Assembly: GCA_009809945.1 (NCBI GenBank)
Contig: WTPW01002569.1
Location: 1-64,000 of the forward strand
Direction of reading: 5' to 3'
DNA length: 64,000 nt
Source: Gigaspora margarita
Lineage: Eukaryota > Glomeromycota > Glomeromycetes > Diversisporales > Gigasporaceae
The position numbers were made by a program, and so were the translations under genes. Below, piece after piece: positions 45,320 to 56,469 of the stretch; position 1 is the stretch's first letter, and each line of letters opens with the position of its first letter. A model generated the notes under the pieces. It was not told the origin of the DNA. It made no database searches and saw only the letters and a list, made by a program, of their open reading frames with translations.

Positions 45320-48300
45320 CTACATATTGTGGTTATCAGAATAGCAAATAAGTCCTGGAACAAAATTTTCACAGTAACATGATAGAAATTACAATAATTC
45401 CAACTTACACTAACGAATAAGTTTTGTAACATAATATTTTGCCACACACTGTGTTCATTGGAAAAGCAAGTACTAGAGTAAGCTCTGCAACAGAATTTCT
45501 TACAGAAACTCACAATAGAAATCATGTTAATTCTGATACAAATAATAGTCACAACCAAATGCTATAGTCACCAGAATAGCAAGTTCTGCAACAGAATTTT
45601 TATGGTATCTCATGATAGAAACATGATAAGTCCAATACAAACTAATTCACATACTGTGTTATTAGAATAGCAAGTAAGTTTTGTAACAATTTTAAGTAAC
45701 TCTTGATAGAAATTACAATAACTCAATTACAAACTAACTCAATTCTAACTACATAGAAATCATGATAATTCCAATACAACTAACTTAACCTTAATTATAC
45801 TAAAGTTACTAGAATAGCAAGCTCTGCAACAGAATATTTACAGTAAGTCAAGGTAGAAATCACAATAATTCCTATGCAAACCATTTCAATCTTAACTACA
45901 TATTGTAATCACCAAAATAGCAAGATGTTAATTTCAATGCAAATTAACTTAACTTAATTGTAATATACCACTCAAGCTTAATTATATACTATGTATTACT
46001 GAAATTTTTTACAATGACTTATAATAGAAGTTATTATAAATTTAATGCAAACTAACTCAATTTTAACCAAATATTGTAGTTACTGGTTAGAAATTTCTAT
46101 AACAGAATTTTACAGTAATATAGAAATCAAGATAATTTCAATGCAAACTAACTCAATCTTAACCACAAACTATAGTCACTGGAGTAGTAAGATTTGTAAT
46201 AAAATATTTTATAGTTACTTATAATAGAAATTATAAAAATTCCAATACAAACTAACTCAACCTTAACTATAGAAGCAAGATAATTCCATTGCAAACTAAC
46301 TTAATCACATACTGCAGTTACTAGAATGGTGATAGAATTTTTTACCCATAATAAAAATTATGATAATTCTAATACAAATTAACTCTATCTTAACTATACT
46401 GTGCCATTGGAATAATGAGTAAAGTTCTGTAACAATTTTTTATAATAACTCTCAATAGAATCACAATAATTTTAATATAAACTAACTCAGTTTAAACTAC
46501 ATAGAAAACACAATAATTCCAATGCAAGTTAACTCAAGTCATGCAACAGAATTTTTTACTATAATGAAGTAGAAATTATAATAATTTCAATACAAACTAT
46601 GTGTTAATAGAATATCAATTGTATAACAATTTTTCAATAACCCATGATAATATTATGATAATTTCAATAAAAACTAAACTTAAACTACATACTATGGTTA
46701 TTGGAATAGCAAGTAAGTTCTATAACAAAANTTTACACCANTATTACATANTAAAATNACAAAACTTCTAATGCAAACTATCTCAACCTTAACCACAACA
46801 TGGTTACCAGAATGGAAGATACTGCTAAGTTTTGTAACAGAATTTTTTACAGTAACTTACTACAGAAATTACAATAATTCTAATTCAAGCTAATTCAACC
46901 TTAACTATAATAATTTAATGCAAATTAAACTGCATACTGTGACCACAAAAATACCACAAGAATAGTNAGTTCTATAATGGATTTTTTTACAGTAATTCAT
47001 AGTAGAAGTAATGACAAAGTAACTTTATTTTAACTACATATTCCTAAGATAGTAAATTCTGTAATATAATTTTTTTTATAGTAACTTATAATAACAATTA
47101 TAATAATTCAATATAAATTAACTCAACCATATCACTATACTGCATTGGTGAGTAAGGTATATAATGAAATTGTTTACAGTAGCTCTTAGTAAAGTTATAA
47201 TAATTCAAATACAAACTAACTCAGCTACAAATGTATCACTAGAATTGCAAGTAAGTTTTATAATAAAATTTTATATGATAACAATATATTTTTGATAATT
47301 CTAATGCAAACTAACTCAAATTTAACCACATAATGTTGTTATCAAGTAATTTCTATAACAATATTTTTGCAGTAACTCCAATGTGATCTAATCTTCTTAG
47401 CTGCATACTATGGCCACAGTAAATAAGTCTTTAGCAGAATTTTTTATAGTAACTCTCAGCAAAAATTATGATAATTTTAATACAAACTACTTCAATTTTA
47501 ACTATATAATAATTACAATAGGTTTAGGCTGCAGATAAGTATTGTAGTTTACTTTAGTATATGTCTGAGTTTTTATTCTTAGTATTAGATTTAAAAAATG
47601 AAAGTTTTTCCAGTATTGTAAAAAGTTTCAATTAAATTTAATAAAGATAAGAGCAAGGTCTCACCTTAAACATTAAAAAAAAAAAAAAATTACAATAATT
47701 CCAATGCAAATTAATTCAGCCTTAATTACATACTATGGTTAACAGAACTTTACAATACTTTTAATGAAATGCAACTCAACCTTAACTGCATACTATGATT
47801 ATTGGAATAGTAAGTAAATTCTGCAATAATTTTTTTTAAAAATAGTTCAAAAATTGCAATTAAAGTAGTTCTAATACAAACTAACTCAATCTAAACTAAT
47901 ATAAATTATGATAATTTAAATACAAACTGACTCAACTTTAACTGCATATTGTAGTTACCATAATAGCGATTCTGTAGATAAATTTTTTAACTTATAGTAG
48001 AAATTACAATAATTTTAATACAAACTTATTCAACCTAATCATATATTGCGGTCATGGAATGCCAGTAAGTGTGTAACAAAATTTTATAGTAACTTAATAA
48101 TAATTTCAATGCAAAATAACTCAACCACTATATACTGCATTAGTAGAAATTTTTTTTATAGTAGCTCATGATAAAAATTACAATAATTTTATTACAAACC
48201 AACTCAACCCTATATTACTGGAATAACAAGTAAGTTTTGTAACAAAACATTATATGATAACTCATGGTAGAAACCATAATCATTCTGATACAAACTAAAC

Positions 48301-48540
48301 CAACCTTAATCACATATTGTAGTTACCAGAATAGCGAGTTCTATAATAAACTTTTTTAATAACTCATGATATAAATTATGATAATTTCAATACAAACTTA
48401 ACCACTATGTGTACTGTGTTGTTAGGGTAAGTTCTTTGACTGAATTTTTATAATAAATCTTAATTTAAATCATAATAATTCCAATTCAAACTAACTCAAT
48501 CTTTATCAGATACTACGTGTATCTCAATTGTTTGCTAACT
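45320..48540. repeat. Degenerate ~100-bp tandem repeat array, ~30 units
   Basis: A run of related units, each holding in order AACTAACTCAACCTTAACTA, ACATACTGTGGTTACCAGAA, TAGCAAGTAAGTTCTGTAAC, AGAATTTTTTACAGTAACTC and TGATAGAAATTACAATAATT. Start-to-start distances measured between AACTAACTCA landmarks range from about 96 to 127 bp. Divergence is high and uneven, so the array is old. It fills the Helitron at 44306-48603 and is interrupted by a poly(A)-tailed insert at 47521. Several Ns (46731, 46741, 46751, 46758, 46967) fall in it, so its length may be mis-assembled. Confidence 0.85.
47521..47688 (+). mobile_element. Short LINE-type 3' end with poly(A), 168 bp
   Basis: A non-array segment starting GGTTTAGGCTGCAGATAAG and ending in a 15-base A tract. 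Ten bases, AATTACAATA, precede it (47511-47520) and follow it (47688-47697), as a target duplication; because this phrase is also an array motif, the duplication is not independent proof. An AATAAA lies about 40 bases before the tail. The end AATAAAG...GGTCTCACCTT resembles AATAAAA...GGACCTCGCTT at the 3' end of the LINE fragment at 62445-63112. Confidence 0.65.
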
Positions 48541-49614
48541 CACTAATATATTAAAAACTATTAAATAAGATAGGTGGCACGTAAGCGCTACTTATCGTGC
48601 TAGTAGATATAGTAAGCCCATTATCTATAACCACACAAGGTAATTATTACATAATCGTGGCTGCTAACTATAGCACAAAATGGCCTGAAGTGAAACTAGT
48701 CCAAACCATGGATTCTAAGCAAGTATCAAAGTTTCTATATGAGGAGATAATTTGCCAACATAGTTGTCCAGAGTTAATTCTGTCTAACAAGAAATCCTAT
48801 TTTAGAAATAAAATAGTTAAGGAGTTACTAAAAATATTCAAAATAAAACACCTATTTTCTATACATATCACCCCCAGACTAATGGGTTAGTGAAACAATT
48901 TAATTGTACATTATGCAAATTACTTGCCAAATTTGTAATACAAGAACAAGAATAGGACTTATTAATACTACCTACATTGTTCGCTTACTGAACAATGAAA
49001 CAAGCAACTACCAAAATTGAACTATTTTACCTGACCTATGGCAGACAACCTCAGTTCCTCTGCTAGGAGATATCTGATATTCTAGAAGAAAATATGCTAG
49101 AGCGATTGTTTGTACTAGAAAATAAATTGAGCAAAAAGAGATTAATCACTAATTAATGAATTAAAAAAAACAGTTAAAGCAAAAAGAGAAGTTCAGAGAA
49201 AAATTAACTAAATATGGGACTATCCAAATCAGGGATAAAGTTCTATTGTTCAACGCAGCACTAGATTAAAGACATATAGAGAAATTAAAACCAAAGCAAA
49301 AAGGTCTGTATTACGTATATGACATATCTTTTTTAGGAGTATACAAGCTATGAACCATAATGAAAAAAGTGGTTGCTGTCCCTATAAATCTTTTCCTCCT
49401 TAAGAAATATCATAAGCAAAGATAGCATTGGTAGAAAAGTTCAAAGGAATCAAAAAATCTACAAAATAAAGAGATGACTCAGATTAAGTAGAAGTAAAAT
49501 GCTCTTACAATAACTACAAATTTCCAAAACATCTTTTTAGACCTAACTAGTACCCAAGATAGAGGTGTCAGAATAAACATACCTACCTTCGACCTGATAG
49601 GGGAACTCCAATCC

Positions 49615-50012
49615 CAAATGGGCAATGGACTAGGAAAACCCATCTTTGAAGGGGGGTTTCCATTTTGAAAAAATGGCAATTATCTGTCTGTAAAACCTAA
49701 AATTTACCCCTGAATTTTTGTTTATTTTTAGATATCAATTACTGAATAAACAATGTTATGTGATTATGAAACACTGATTGACCAATCTAATTTAATTGAG
49801 TTGTAAAACTTTGGTTGTAAATCTATTTTAGAACACAATCATTAAAAAATTAGTTTACATTCAAGTTAAAATATCTCGATAAATTATTATATTAATGTAG
49901 CATAAAAAGTGAAATACATATAGATACAAACCAGAACTTTAATTTGAATCAAAAATCTCAAAATTGATAAAAAAGTGTCAAAGACGGGTTTTTCTAGTCT
50001 ATTGCCCAAATT
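49615..50012. mobile_element. MITE-like inverted-repeat element, ~400 bp
   Basis: AAATGGGCAATGGACTAGGA at 49615 is complementary to CTAGTCTATTGCCCAAATT ending at 50012, and arms extend to CCCATCTTTGA / TCAAAGACGGG (about 36 bp). It lies between integrase and the 3' LTR of the gypsy element. Superfamily and target duplication unresolved. Confidence 0.6.
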
Positions 50013-50334
50013 GTCACCACTTATTTGAGCATGTTACAAATGCAAAAACAAAAAAATGAGAAGAAGCACTAGTCTATACCTATTTCGTAGGCCAGCTTAT
50101 AGAAACAATGACAATACCCCACTTAAAGGACAGCGTGTAGAAATATTCTTACTAAGATTATGCTATAGTAGTAGAAAGAGCCTACTATATCTTCAAAAGA
50201 TGGGGAGTAGATCAAATTGCCAGAACAAAGACATTAAATTTTCGGATGATTAGAGATCTAAGATTATCTAAATATCAATCCTTTTTATAGTAACTTGTGA
50301 AACTCGTAATTAAACAAAGGAGATTGTTACTCTT

Positions 50335-50868
50335 GCAAGCCAAATTTCTGCTTCGAGTTATAGAAATACTGCACTAGATGTACTGATTATGCCAGATGTG
50401 CTATATGTAACAAATTTGTCGCTTGTAACTGATAAGCCACATATGATAGATCAGTTACTTGTTGCAACTAAGACATAAAGGATTAATGAGATGGAATCAG
50501 TATACAAGGTTAATATGATCGAAAAGCATAAATGATAGATCAGTCCTTTATAGAACAAAAGCTATAAGTATTTATTAGTAGATAGATTCATATATATGGG
50601 CAATATTCGCCCCACTTTGTAGACATGTTTGCTATAACATCTTTTTATTATTAATAAAAGACATTCCATTATATACAATTGATTCTAAAATTATATCATA
50701 TACTTTTTCTAATTGCTAAATCGCAAGATATATATAAACCCTCTTGCTTGTCTATATACTAACAGCTATGATAAACTACTGCACAGTTGCTGTCTTTGTG
50801 CTCACATGACTCTCTGGTGATAGTTGCTCCATTAGCCTTGATTTCCTAGAGTTATACGAAGATTAACA
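50335..50868 (+). repeat. 3' LTR of the gypsy element (534 bp)
   Basis: Begins TGTTACTCTTGCAAGCC and ends GATTAACA, preceded by the purine tract AAACAAAGGAGA. In the first ~190 bases about 25 differences from the 5' LTR were counted by eye, nearly all C/T or G/A, so the insertion is old or has been mutated by cytosine deamination. Confidence 0.92.
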
Positions 50869-50954
50869 CCAGTTAGGATTAGGCAATAATTTTTGGTCAG
50901 CTTAGTTGGCTTAGCTGATTTCTTAATGGAACTCAATCACATAACAGATTGTTA

Positions 50955-51302
50955 TCTTTATAATAAAGTATGTATGTATATAATAATGAACTTTACTAAT
51001 GTTAGGAATACTTTAAATAAATTTGAACAAAATGAGAATAAATGTTTAGAATTATTGAAATTATGTATACAAGATTAGTTGAAATTTATAAAACCTTTAT
51101 GTTAGGCTTTGATTTTATAATTTTTTGGTCTTTATAATAAAGTATGTATGTATATAATAATGAACTTTACTAATGTTAGGAATACTTTAAATAAATTTGA
51201 ACAAAATGAGAATAAATGTTTAGAATTATTGAAATTATGTGTACAAGATTAGTTGAAATTTATAAAACCTTTATGTTAGGCTTTGATTTTATTATTTTTT
51301 GG
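50955..51302. repeat. 174-bp tandem duplication, two near-identical units
   Basis: Units 50955-51128 and 51129-51302 both begin TCTTTATAATAAAGTATGTA and differ at only about two or three bases. They lie between the gypsy 3' LTR and the Helitron 3' terminus at 51329. Each unit has an open frame (MNFTNVRNTLNKFEQNENK and on) that closes at the same TAG. The unit length is divisible by three, but nothing links it to a known protein. Confidence 0.9.
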
Positions 51303-51328
51303 TATTGGTAACAATTTTTATAAAATTA

Positions 51329-51366
51329 CTAGCATGATAAGTGGCACTTTGTGCTACCCATCTTGT
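51329..51366 (-). terminator. Helitron 3' terminus: hairpin plus CTAG
   Basis: On the minus strand: GGTAGCAC-AAA-GTGCCACT hairpin, then TATCATGCTAG, followed by host T. The same structure with AAGATAGGTGGCAC...TTATCGTGCTAG ends the Helitron at 48603 on the plus strand. In Helitrons this hairpin signals the end of rolling-circle transfer. Confidence 0.8.
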
Positions 51367-51483
51367 TTAAATAAGATTAGAGATAAATGAGTAAGTGTTT
51401 AACAATATCTCAATGTAATTTCTAAAAATTAGATGTTATTATTAATTAAAGTTTTTGTTATTGCATAAATTGATAGTATAAAC

Positions 51484-53270
51484 CAGTGTTGGAAATCTTA
51501 TATTCTCATGTTCTCATGAGAACATTATTTTTAATTTGAGAACATTTACAAAATTTAAAATGTTCTCTATTAAATTTTTTTTGAGAACATTAAGTTTAAA
51601 AAATATGTTCTCTATGTAAATATATAAAGTAATAAAAAATTATTACTATTAATAAAGTAGTTTCAATCATTAAGTTCATAAATATTAATTGTTAGTTGTT
51701 GAAATAGAGAAAAATTTAGTTTTTTTCAAATTATAGTAAGATTTTGGATAATATAATTTATTGTTTATTCATTTCCAATTTTGGTGCAATATAATTGCAT
51801 AGCTACCTTATTATACAGTTCTCAACAGCAAATTTTTTTTATTTATAAAAACTTTAAATTATTATAATTTTTTTTAAAACAAGTTAAATCAAAAAGCCCT
51901 TTGGCAACTTGATGGATTTTTTGAAACTACATTTCTGTTAAAGGATTTTTTATTACTTTTTGTTTAAAGAAGTTATTAAAAGTTAAAGTTTGTAATAATT
52001 TTAAAATTTGGCATTTAATATAAAAAAAGAAATATATATTTAATTAACCTATTAGAATCAATTATATCAAAATTAGCAAATCTGAAATGATTATATAAGA
52101 ATTAAAAATTTGTGCTTTATATATATAGAGTAGATGTCTTATGCAGTTCAGTACAAACGTTGATATACATACAATATTATTATATTGAATATTAATTATA
52201 CAAATATTTAATATAAGTTTTCAGAGAGCTAAACTCACTATGATAAAAAATAAATTTTTACAAAAAACTATTAGCAAATCTTTAGTTATTATAATTTTAA
52301 ACTTTAGTGCTATATCTTAAAATTTATAGTAAAAATCTTTGAATTATAAATTCACTAAATTCACTATAGTAAAGAATAATATATTATATTTACTATATTT
52401 ATTTATTTATAAGAAATATTAATGGCTTATCTAAAAACTAAATATATAAGCTAGATTAAACTAATAACATCTCCAACATTATATAAAACCCTAAAATATT
52501 AAATTATTTTTTAAAAAAATATATAAAATAGAATTATTATATTTATCGTCATGGCAATGTATTGCTACCCTGATCAACCAATAAGAATCCAGGATCAGGT
52601 GTAACGTGAGATTGAAGCGATTACAATTTTTTTCAAAAATTGGCCATAACACTAAATTTTGCCTATAAAACCACCTCTTATGCTCTAACAAAAAAAATTC
52701 CTTATAAAATTTTGGATTAGAAACTTTTTGCTAAAACACACTACCCTGACCTCTAACCTAACCCTTACCCTAAACTAACCCTTACCCTAACCCTAAACTA
52801 ACAAATTTATTTATTGTTTTGATTTCATGTTACACTAGATCTTATAGGATGCGATGTATCGCCTATGTGAAAAAATCAAAAATTCTATAAAAGATAGTTT
52901 TATTTTTATAAATAACTTAGCTTTGTTTATATATTTTAGTTAATAAATTATTTTTTTATTATTTTATCATTAAATATATTAATTAAAAATGAAAATTAAA
53001 AAATAAATAAAAGAAGTCTAAAAGTATAAGTGTAAAAGTGAGAATAAGAGAGAAAAAAATAATTGCAAAAAAAGAAAGTAAGAGTAAAAAAGAGAGAGAG
53101 AAAAAAAAAGAGAGAGAAAGAGAGAGAAAAGGAGAAAGAGAGAGAAAGAAGAAGAGGAAAAGAGAGAAAATTTTTTTTTATTTGAGAACATAAAAAAATT
53201 TTTGAGAACATTAAAATAAATAAATATGTTCTTATGAGAACATAAATTTTAAAACAGATTTCCAACACTG
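51484..53270. mobile_element. hAT element of TGTTCTC-GAGAACA family, 1787 bp
   Basis: Ends CAGTGTTGGAAATCT and AGATTTCCAACACTG, flanked by a perfect 8-bp duplication GTATAAAC (51476-51483 and 53271-53278). Both ends carry TGTTCTCATGAGAACATT-type palindromes as in the 384-bp element at 43387. Inside are a telomere-like run (CCCTTACCCTAACCCTAAAC at about 52780) and a purine-rich GA microsatellite (53040-53170). No transposase. Confidence 0.92.
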
Positions 53271-53721
53271 GTATAAACTTAGATGTATATATAAATACTT
53301 ATTTTTTTGATAGTATTGTTTGATTATGTAAACTTTATCTTTGATCAAGCATTGTGTTTATGAAGGCATTTTCATAATTATAATATTGGAAATTATTTTA
53401 CTTGAAGCATATTATAACTTATTGTAGTGTATACTCCTATGTGGTTTATAAATAAATAGAGAAGATGCAGTAGAATGTTGGTAAGAGTTAAAAATTTTGA
53501 AGGGACAAATATGTTTAAGTGAAAATGTATTTGTTGAAGTAATCTTAATTTATTATTTAGATAAGTATGTTTTTATTTTATATAGGGTTTAATAAAGTTC
53601 AAATTTTACATGTAATAGTTATTTCACATTTTATTATAGATATCATTAAATATAAAGGATCAATCTCAATATGATTCAGATCTAATAATATTGATAACAA
53701 ATATGTGTAATAACTAATTTA

Positions 53722-53884
53722 TTACACAGATCCTAATTGTCACCTATGACTTTTTTTTACTAATATTCTTACAGTTGATATTTTCATAGTGGATATAAAA
53801 TCCGTAAAAAATATCAGCATAAAAATATCAACTATGAGAATATCAGTAAAAAAGATCATGGGTGAACAATTAGGAGCTGTATAA
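53722..53884. mobile_element. Tc1/mariner-type hairpin MITE, 163 bp
   Basis: TTACACAGATCCTAATTGTC at the left and CAATTAGGAGCTGTATAA at the right, with TA on both sides (53720-53721, 53885-53886). Arms of about 70 bp pair nearly throughout (GTTGATATTTT with AAAATATCAAC at the loop). Confidence 0.82.
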
Positions 53885-54350
53885 TAAAAAAAGATAGGTA
53901 ATGATTTATTATATGCAACAGGTGAAATATCATTTTGATAAAAATTGTTAATGTTACTTGTTGGAATATTATTTGTTCATTAGTTATTTGGTGCAATGTA
54001 AAATTATCTGAAATTTGTTTATGCAATTGTATGAATATATGAATTGGGTGTTTGGTGTGGCTAGATCAAGTAAAGTAGAGCAATTATTTGTTTGTTGCAT
54101 ATACATTCATACGTGGAGGCAATTATTGGATATACATATGAATATAAAAATTTTGTAACGTGGTTATCTAAGTTATTTTATATGAAAATTTAATTGAGTT
54201 GTGAGTTTTTTGAAAAACAAATATATATAGGTTTACACAAAGTGAGCAAGCAATAAAGATTTTTACTAAAAAATATCATTAAGAATATTATTATATAGAT
54301 ATTATATTATATTGAATATAAATATTGTAATAATAATTACAATTGTAATT
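53885..54350. other. 5' flank of the passenger gene
   Basis: AT-rich. No other feature seen; it presumably contains the promoter of the gene that starts at 54351. Confidence 0.35.
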
Positions 54351-55575
54351 ATGCTTTGTAATGCGGATACGATCATAAGAGTTAAGGTTGTAAAGGAATT
54401 GGTAAAGGATAAGCTTCTAGTAGTATGGGCTATTGGTGCTTATCCCATTGGAATAGAAGATTGTGAAATTGAATTAAAATTGTTTGTGCAAATTAAAACA
54501 GAGAAAAGAGATTCAGTAACTCAAGCAATTTTTGAAAAAGATAAGTATTTTTCTGTCAGAGGTAAAATTGTATCTAAGCATTAAAATAATAATATTAGAC
54601 CAAGAGTAATTAATAAGAATTTTGTTAAAAGTAAGCTAGAGAGTATTAAATTCCAAATATTTACTTCAGAGAATATATGGTTTGTTTATACTATATTTAA
54701 TGAAATAAGATATTTGAGAATTAAGAGTTTATATTTTTATATAAAAAAATATTGGTTTATTTTTAATTTAGATGATGGTTTCAACGTTGACTCATCTTAA
54801 GATTTTTAGTAATGTTCCAGCAGTGAATAAATGTCCTTTAAAAGTTTCCTTGGTTGGAGTTGTTAAGGAAGTTCCTCAATTTAAAGATGGGGAAGATGCT
54901 ATTATTAAAGTTTCAGTAATAGATTTTTGTCATTGTGATTATAGTTTTATTATTACTGTAGTTTTTTGATATTTGGATTCACGTTTTAGGAGATTAGCAA
55001 ATTTTATCCATTTAAGAGAATCAATAGTTTTTGTTGTCAGTCAGATTGAAATTATAGAAAATGTTTTGTATGTTTTCGGTCAAGATATTAATTGGATTGA
55101 TACTCGATTCAATAATAAGAAAAGAGAATATGATATTACTAATGAAATGTTTTAATGGCATTATCAAATTTAGCTTAGACTAAGCTTCTCTCTGTTCATA
55201 AAAAATATTTTTAAAGGAACAGATTCAGAAAAAAAAATTAAGGTATAGTATATAGCTATCAATAAAATGTTGTTTTAATTTATATAAGAATTTAAATTCA
55301 GTGATCCTATTTAATCTTTTATAGTGTGTTAAGGTTAAAAAGATTGATGAAATTAATGAGAATAAGTTTATAGGTATGAATAGTAATAGTTCAAATAATA
55401 TTGATAGTAATGATGATGGGTTTGAAGATGAAGTTGATATTGAAATTGATCAAAAGAATGAAGTTAAAAATAAAAAAAAGAAAAATAAAAAAATTCAGAC
55501 CATGGTTATAAGAGTAAGGCTCATAATACCAGAAAATCTGGTTGTTTGAAAGTAGATGCTAATAATAGCAAATAA
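54351..55575 (+). pseudogene. Multi-exon gene of unknown function inside the Helitron
   Basis: A plus-strand gene, opposite to Rep-helicase. The ATG at 54351 is chosen because the region before it reads as low-complexity Ile/Asn. Exon 1 encodes DTIIRVKVVKELVKDKLLVV and AYPIGIEDCEIELKLF (residues ~5-45). A GT-AG intron of 166 bp (54606-54771) joins it to exon 2, VSTLTHLKIFSNV, CPLKVSLVGVVKE, DSRFRRLANFIH and ESIVFVVSQIEIIENVLYV. A second intron (55243-55324) precedes a Ser/Asn/Asp/Glu-rich then Lys-rich tail, a plausible nuclear tail. Beta-rich alternation would suit an OB-like fold, but that is a guess. This copy has in-frame stops (54582, 54967, 55153) and a frame change near the end, so it is degraded. 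I recall similar multi-copy proteins of unknown function in arbuscular mycorrhizal fungi; unchecked. Confidence 0.55.
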
Positions 55576-56469
55576 TTATATTAACAAAAAGAGGTAATCA
55601 ATAATGGCAATGTTTTGTTATTAGTGTACAATTGTACAAATTGATTTGAATAGGCCTTTTTTATATAATAAAAGTGTAAAATATTGAATTTTAAATAAAG
55701 ATTGTTTTTTATATTAATCAATTAAAGTGGTTTGTTTAAATAGGTATAGTTTAATTCTGTAATAGCTTATATACATACTTGTATGTATGCTAGTATAGTG
55801 GGTATTAATTCTGATTGGTTAATCATTGAAATATATAATTATGTATATATTGCATATAATAAGTGATCTTAGATGAATTGTCAAAGGATGTGATATATAA
55901 ATTCTGAAATAAACTTTATACTCTGCAAAAAATGTGATTAATTCAAGGAAAGGCTAATTAATCCAGGAGTTAGCAAAGAGTGCATTTTTGCTTTATAGGT
56001 CAAAATAATTTAATAATTAATAAATTAAATTGCATCTTAGTTAATAAGATTTAAGATTTTATTTTAAAGTTGAAAAATAACAATTTAAATAATATTATTT
56101 ATAGTTTTTCTAACTTTTTTTTTGAATATAAGATTATTCGACTAAGTTTTACAGCATATTAAATATAGAATATGTGTATGTTTTGTACAGTTATATTGTT
56201 CTGTAGTTAGTGTTTGGTCTTTTATACTGTTTATACTCTTTATAAGCATATATTTTATGATTTTTGATAGTTTTTCAATTAATTTATGGTATCCATTATT
56301 TATTTTATTTTTTTTTTGTAATTTTATAATTAATGTAATAAATGTTATTTTTAGATTTAAAATGGTGGGTTAAATTGAATATATTTATTTAAAATAGTTT
56401 AGTTTGTGTATTTTTGAACAGTAATAAGCAAATATTTATAAAAAATAAAAGGATAAATTTTATTTTATT
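55576..56469. other. Non-coding region between the two convergent genes
   Basis: AT-rich DNA with small TATGTATATA runs. It separates the 3' ends of the plus-strand passenger gene and the minus-strand helicase. No feature supported. Confidence 0.4.

Larger units (their letters stand above)
44306..48603 (+). mobile_element. Non-autonomous Helitron, 4298 bp
   Basis: The 5' end TCTAATACTATATATTAAAA follows an A (44305). The 3' end is a short GTGGC/GCTAC hairpin (GGTGGCACGTAAGCGCTACT) then TTATCGTGCTAG, and the next base is T. A TC start, CTRR end with hairpin, insertion between A and T and no target duplication are the Helitron signature. It splits the integrase of the gypsy element. The same 3' end occurs in reverse orientation at 51329-51365. 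Contents: a PIF-like MITE, about 0.7 kb of unique DNA, then the tandem array to within 60 bp of the 3' end. No Rep or helicase, so it depends on an autonomous partner. Confidence 0.8.
35050..50868 (+). mobile_element. Fossil Ty3/gypsy LTR retrotransposon with nested insertions
   Basis: An LTR retrotransposon with both LTRs, a 4-bp target duplication CCAG (35046-35049 and 50869-50872), a primer-binding region just after the 5' LTR (TGGTGGTGAC near 35586) and a purine tract before the 3' LTR. Parts on +: gag (about 35789-36700), protease (about 38870-39150), RT (about 39500-41600, with the connection YYRKF-type motif near 41530), RNase H (about 41620-42060), integrase zinc-binding region (about 44130-44230), integrase core (48590-48890) and C-terminal tail to about 49440. 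This order is the Ty3/gypsy order. It is broken, with well over a dozen breaks besides the insertions. Nested elements: 36024, 37307, 39690, 39723, 42263, 43387, 43551, 44306, 44446 and 49615. Without these it would be roughly 7 kb. Confidence 0.9.

Noticed and set aside
45316-45558. 80-codon minus-strand frame
   Set aside because: It lies in the tandem array and is not kept in neighbouring units.
45320-48540. CRISPR-like array
   Set aside because: Units are contiguous and diverge throughout; there is no constant repeat with unique spacers, and the DNA is eukaryotic.
52996-53268. 90-codon minus-strand frame rich in Ser/Leu/Phe
   Set aside because: It is the complement of the GA microsatellite inside the hAT element.
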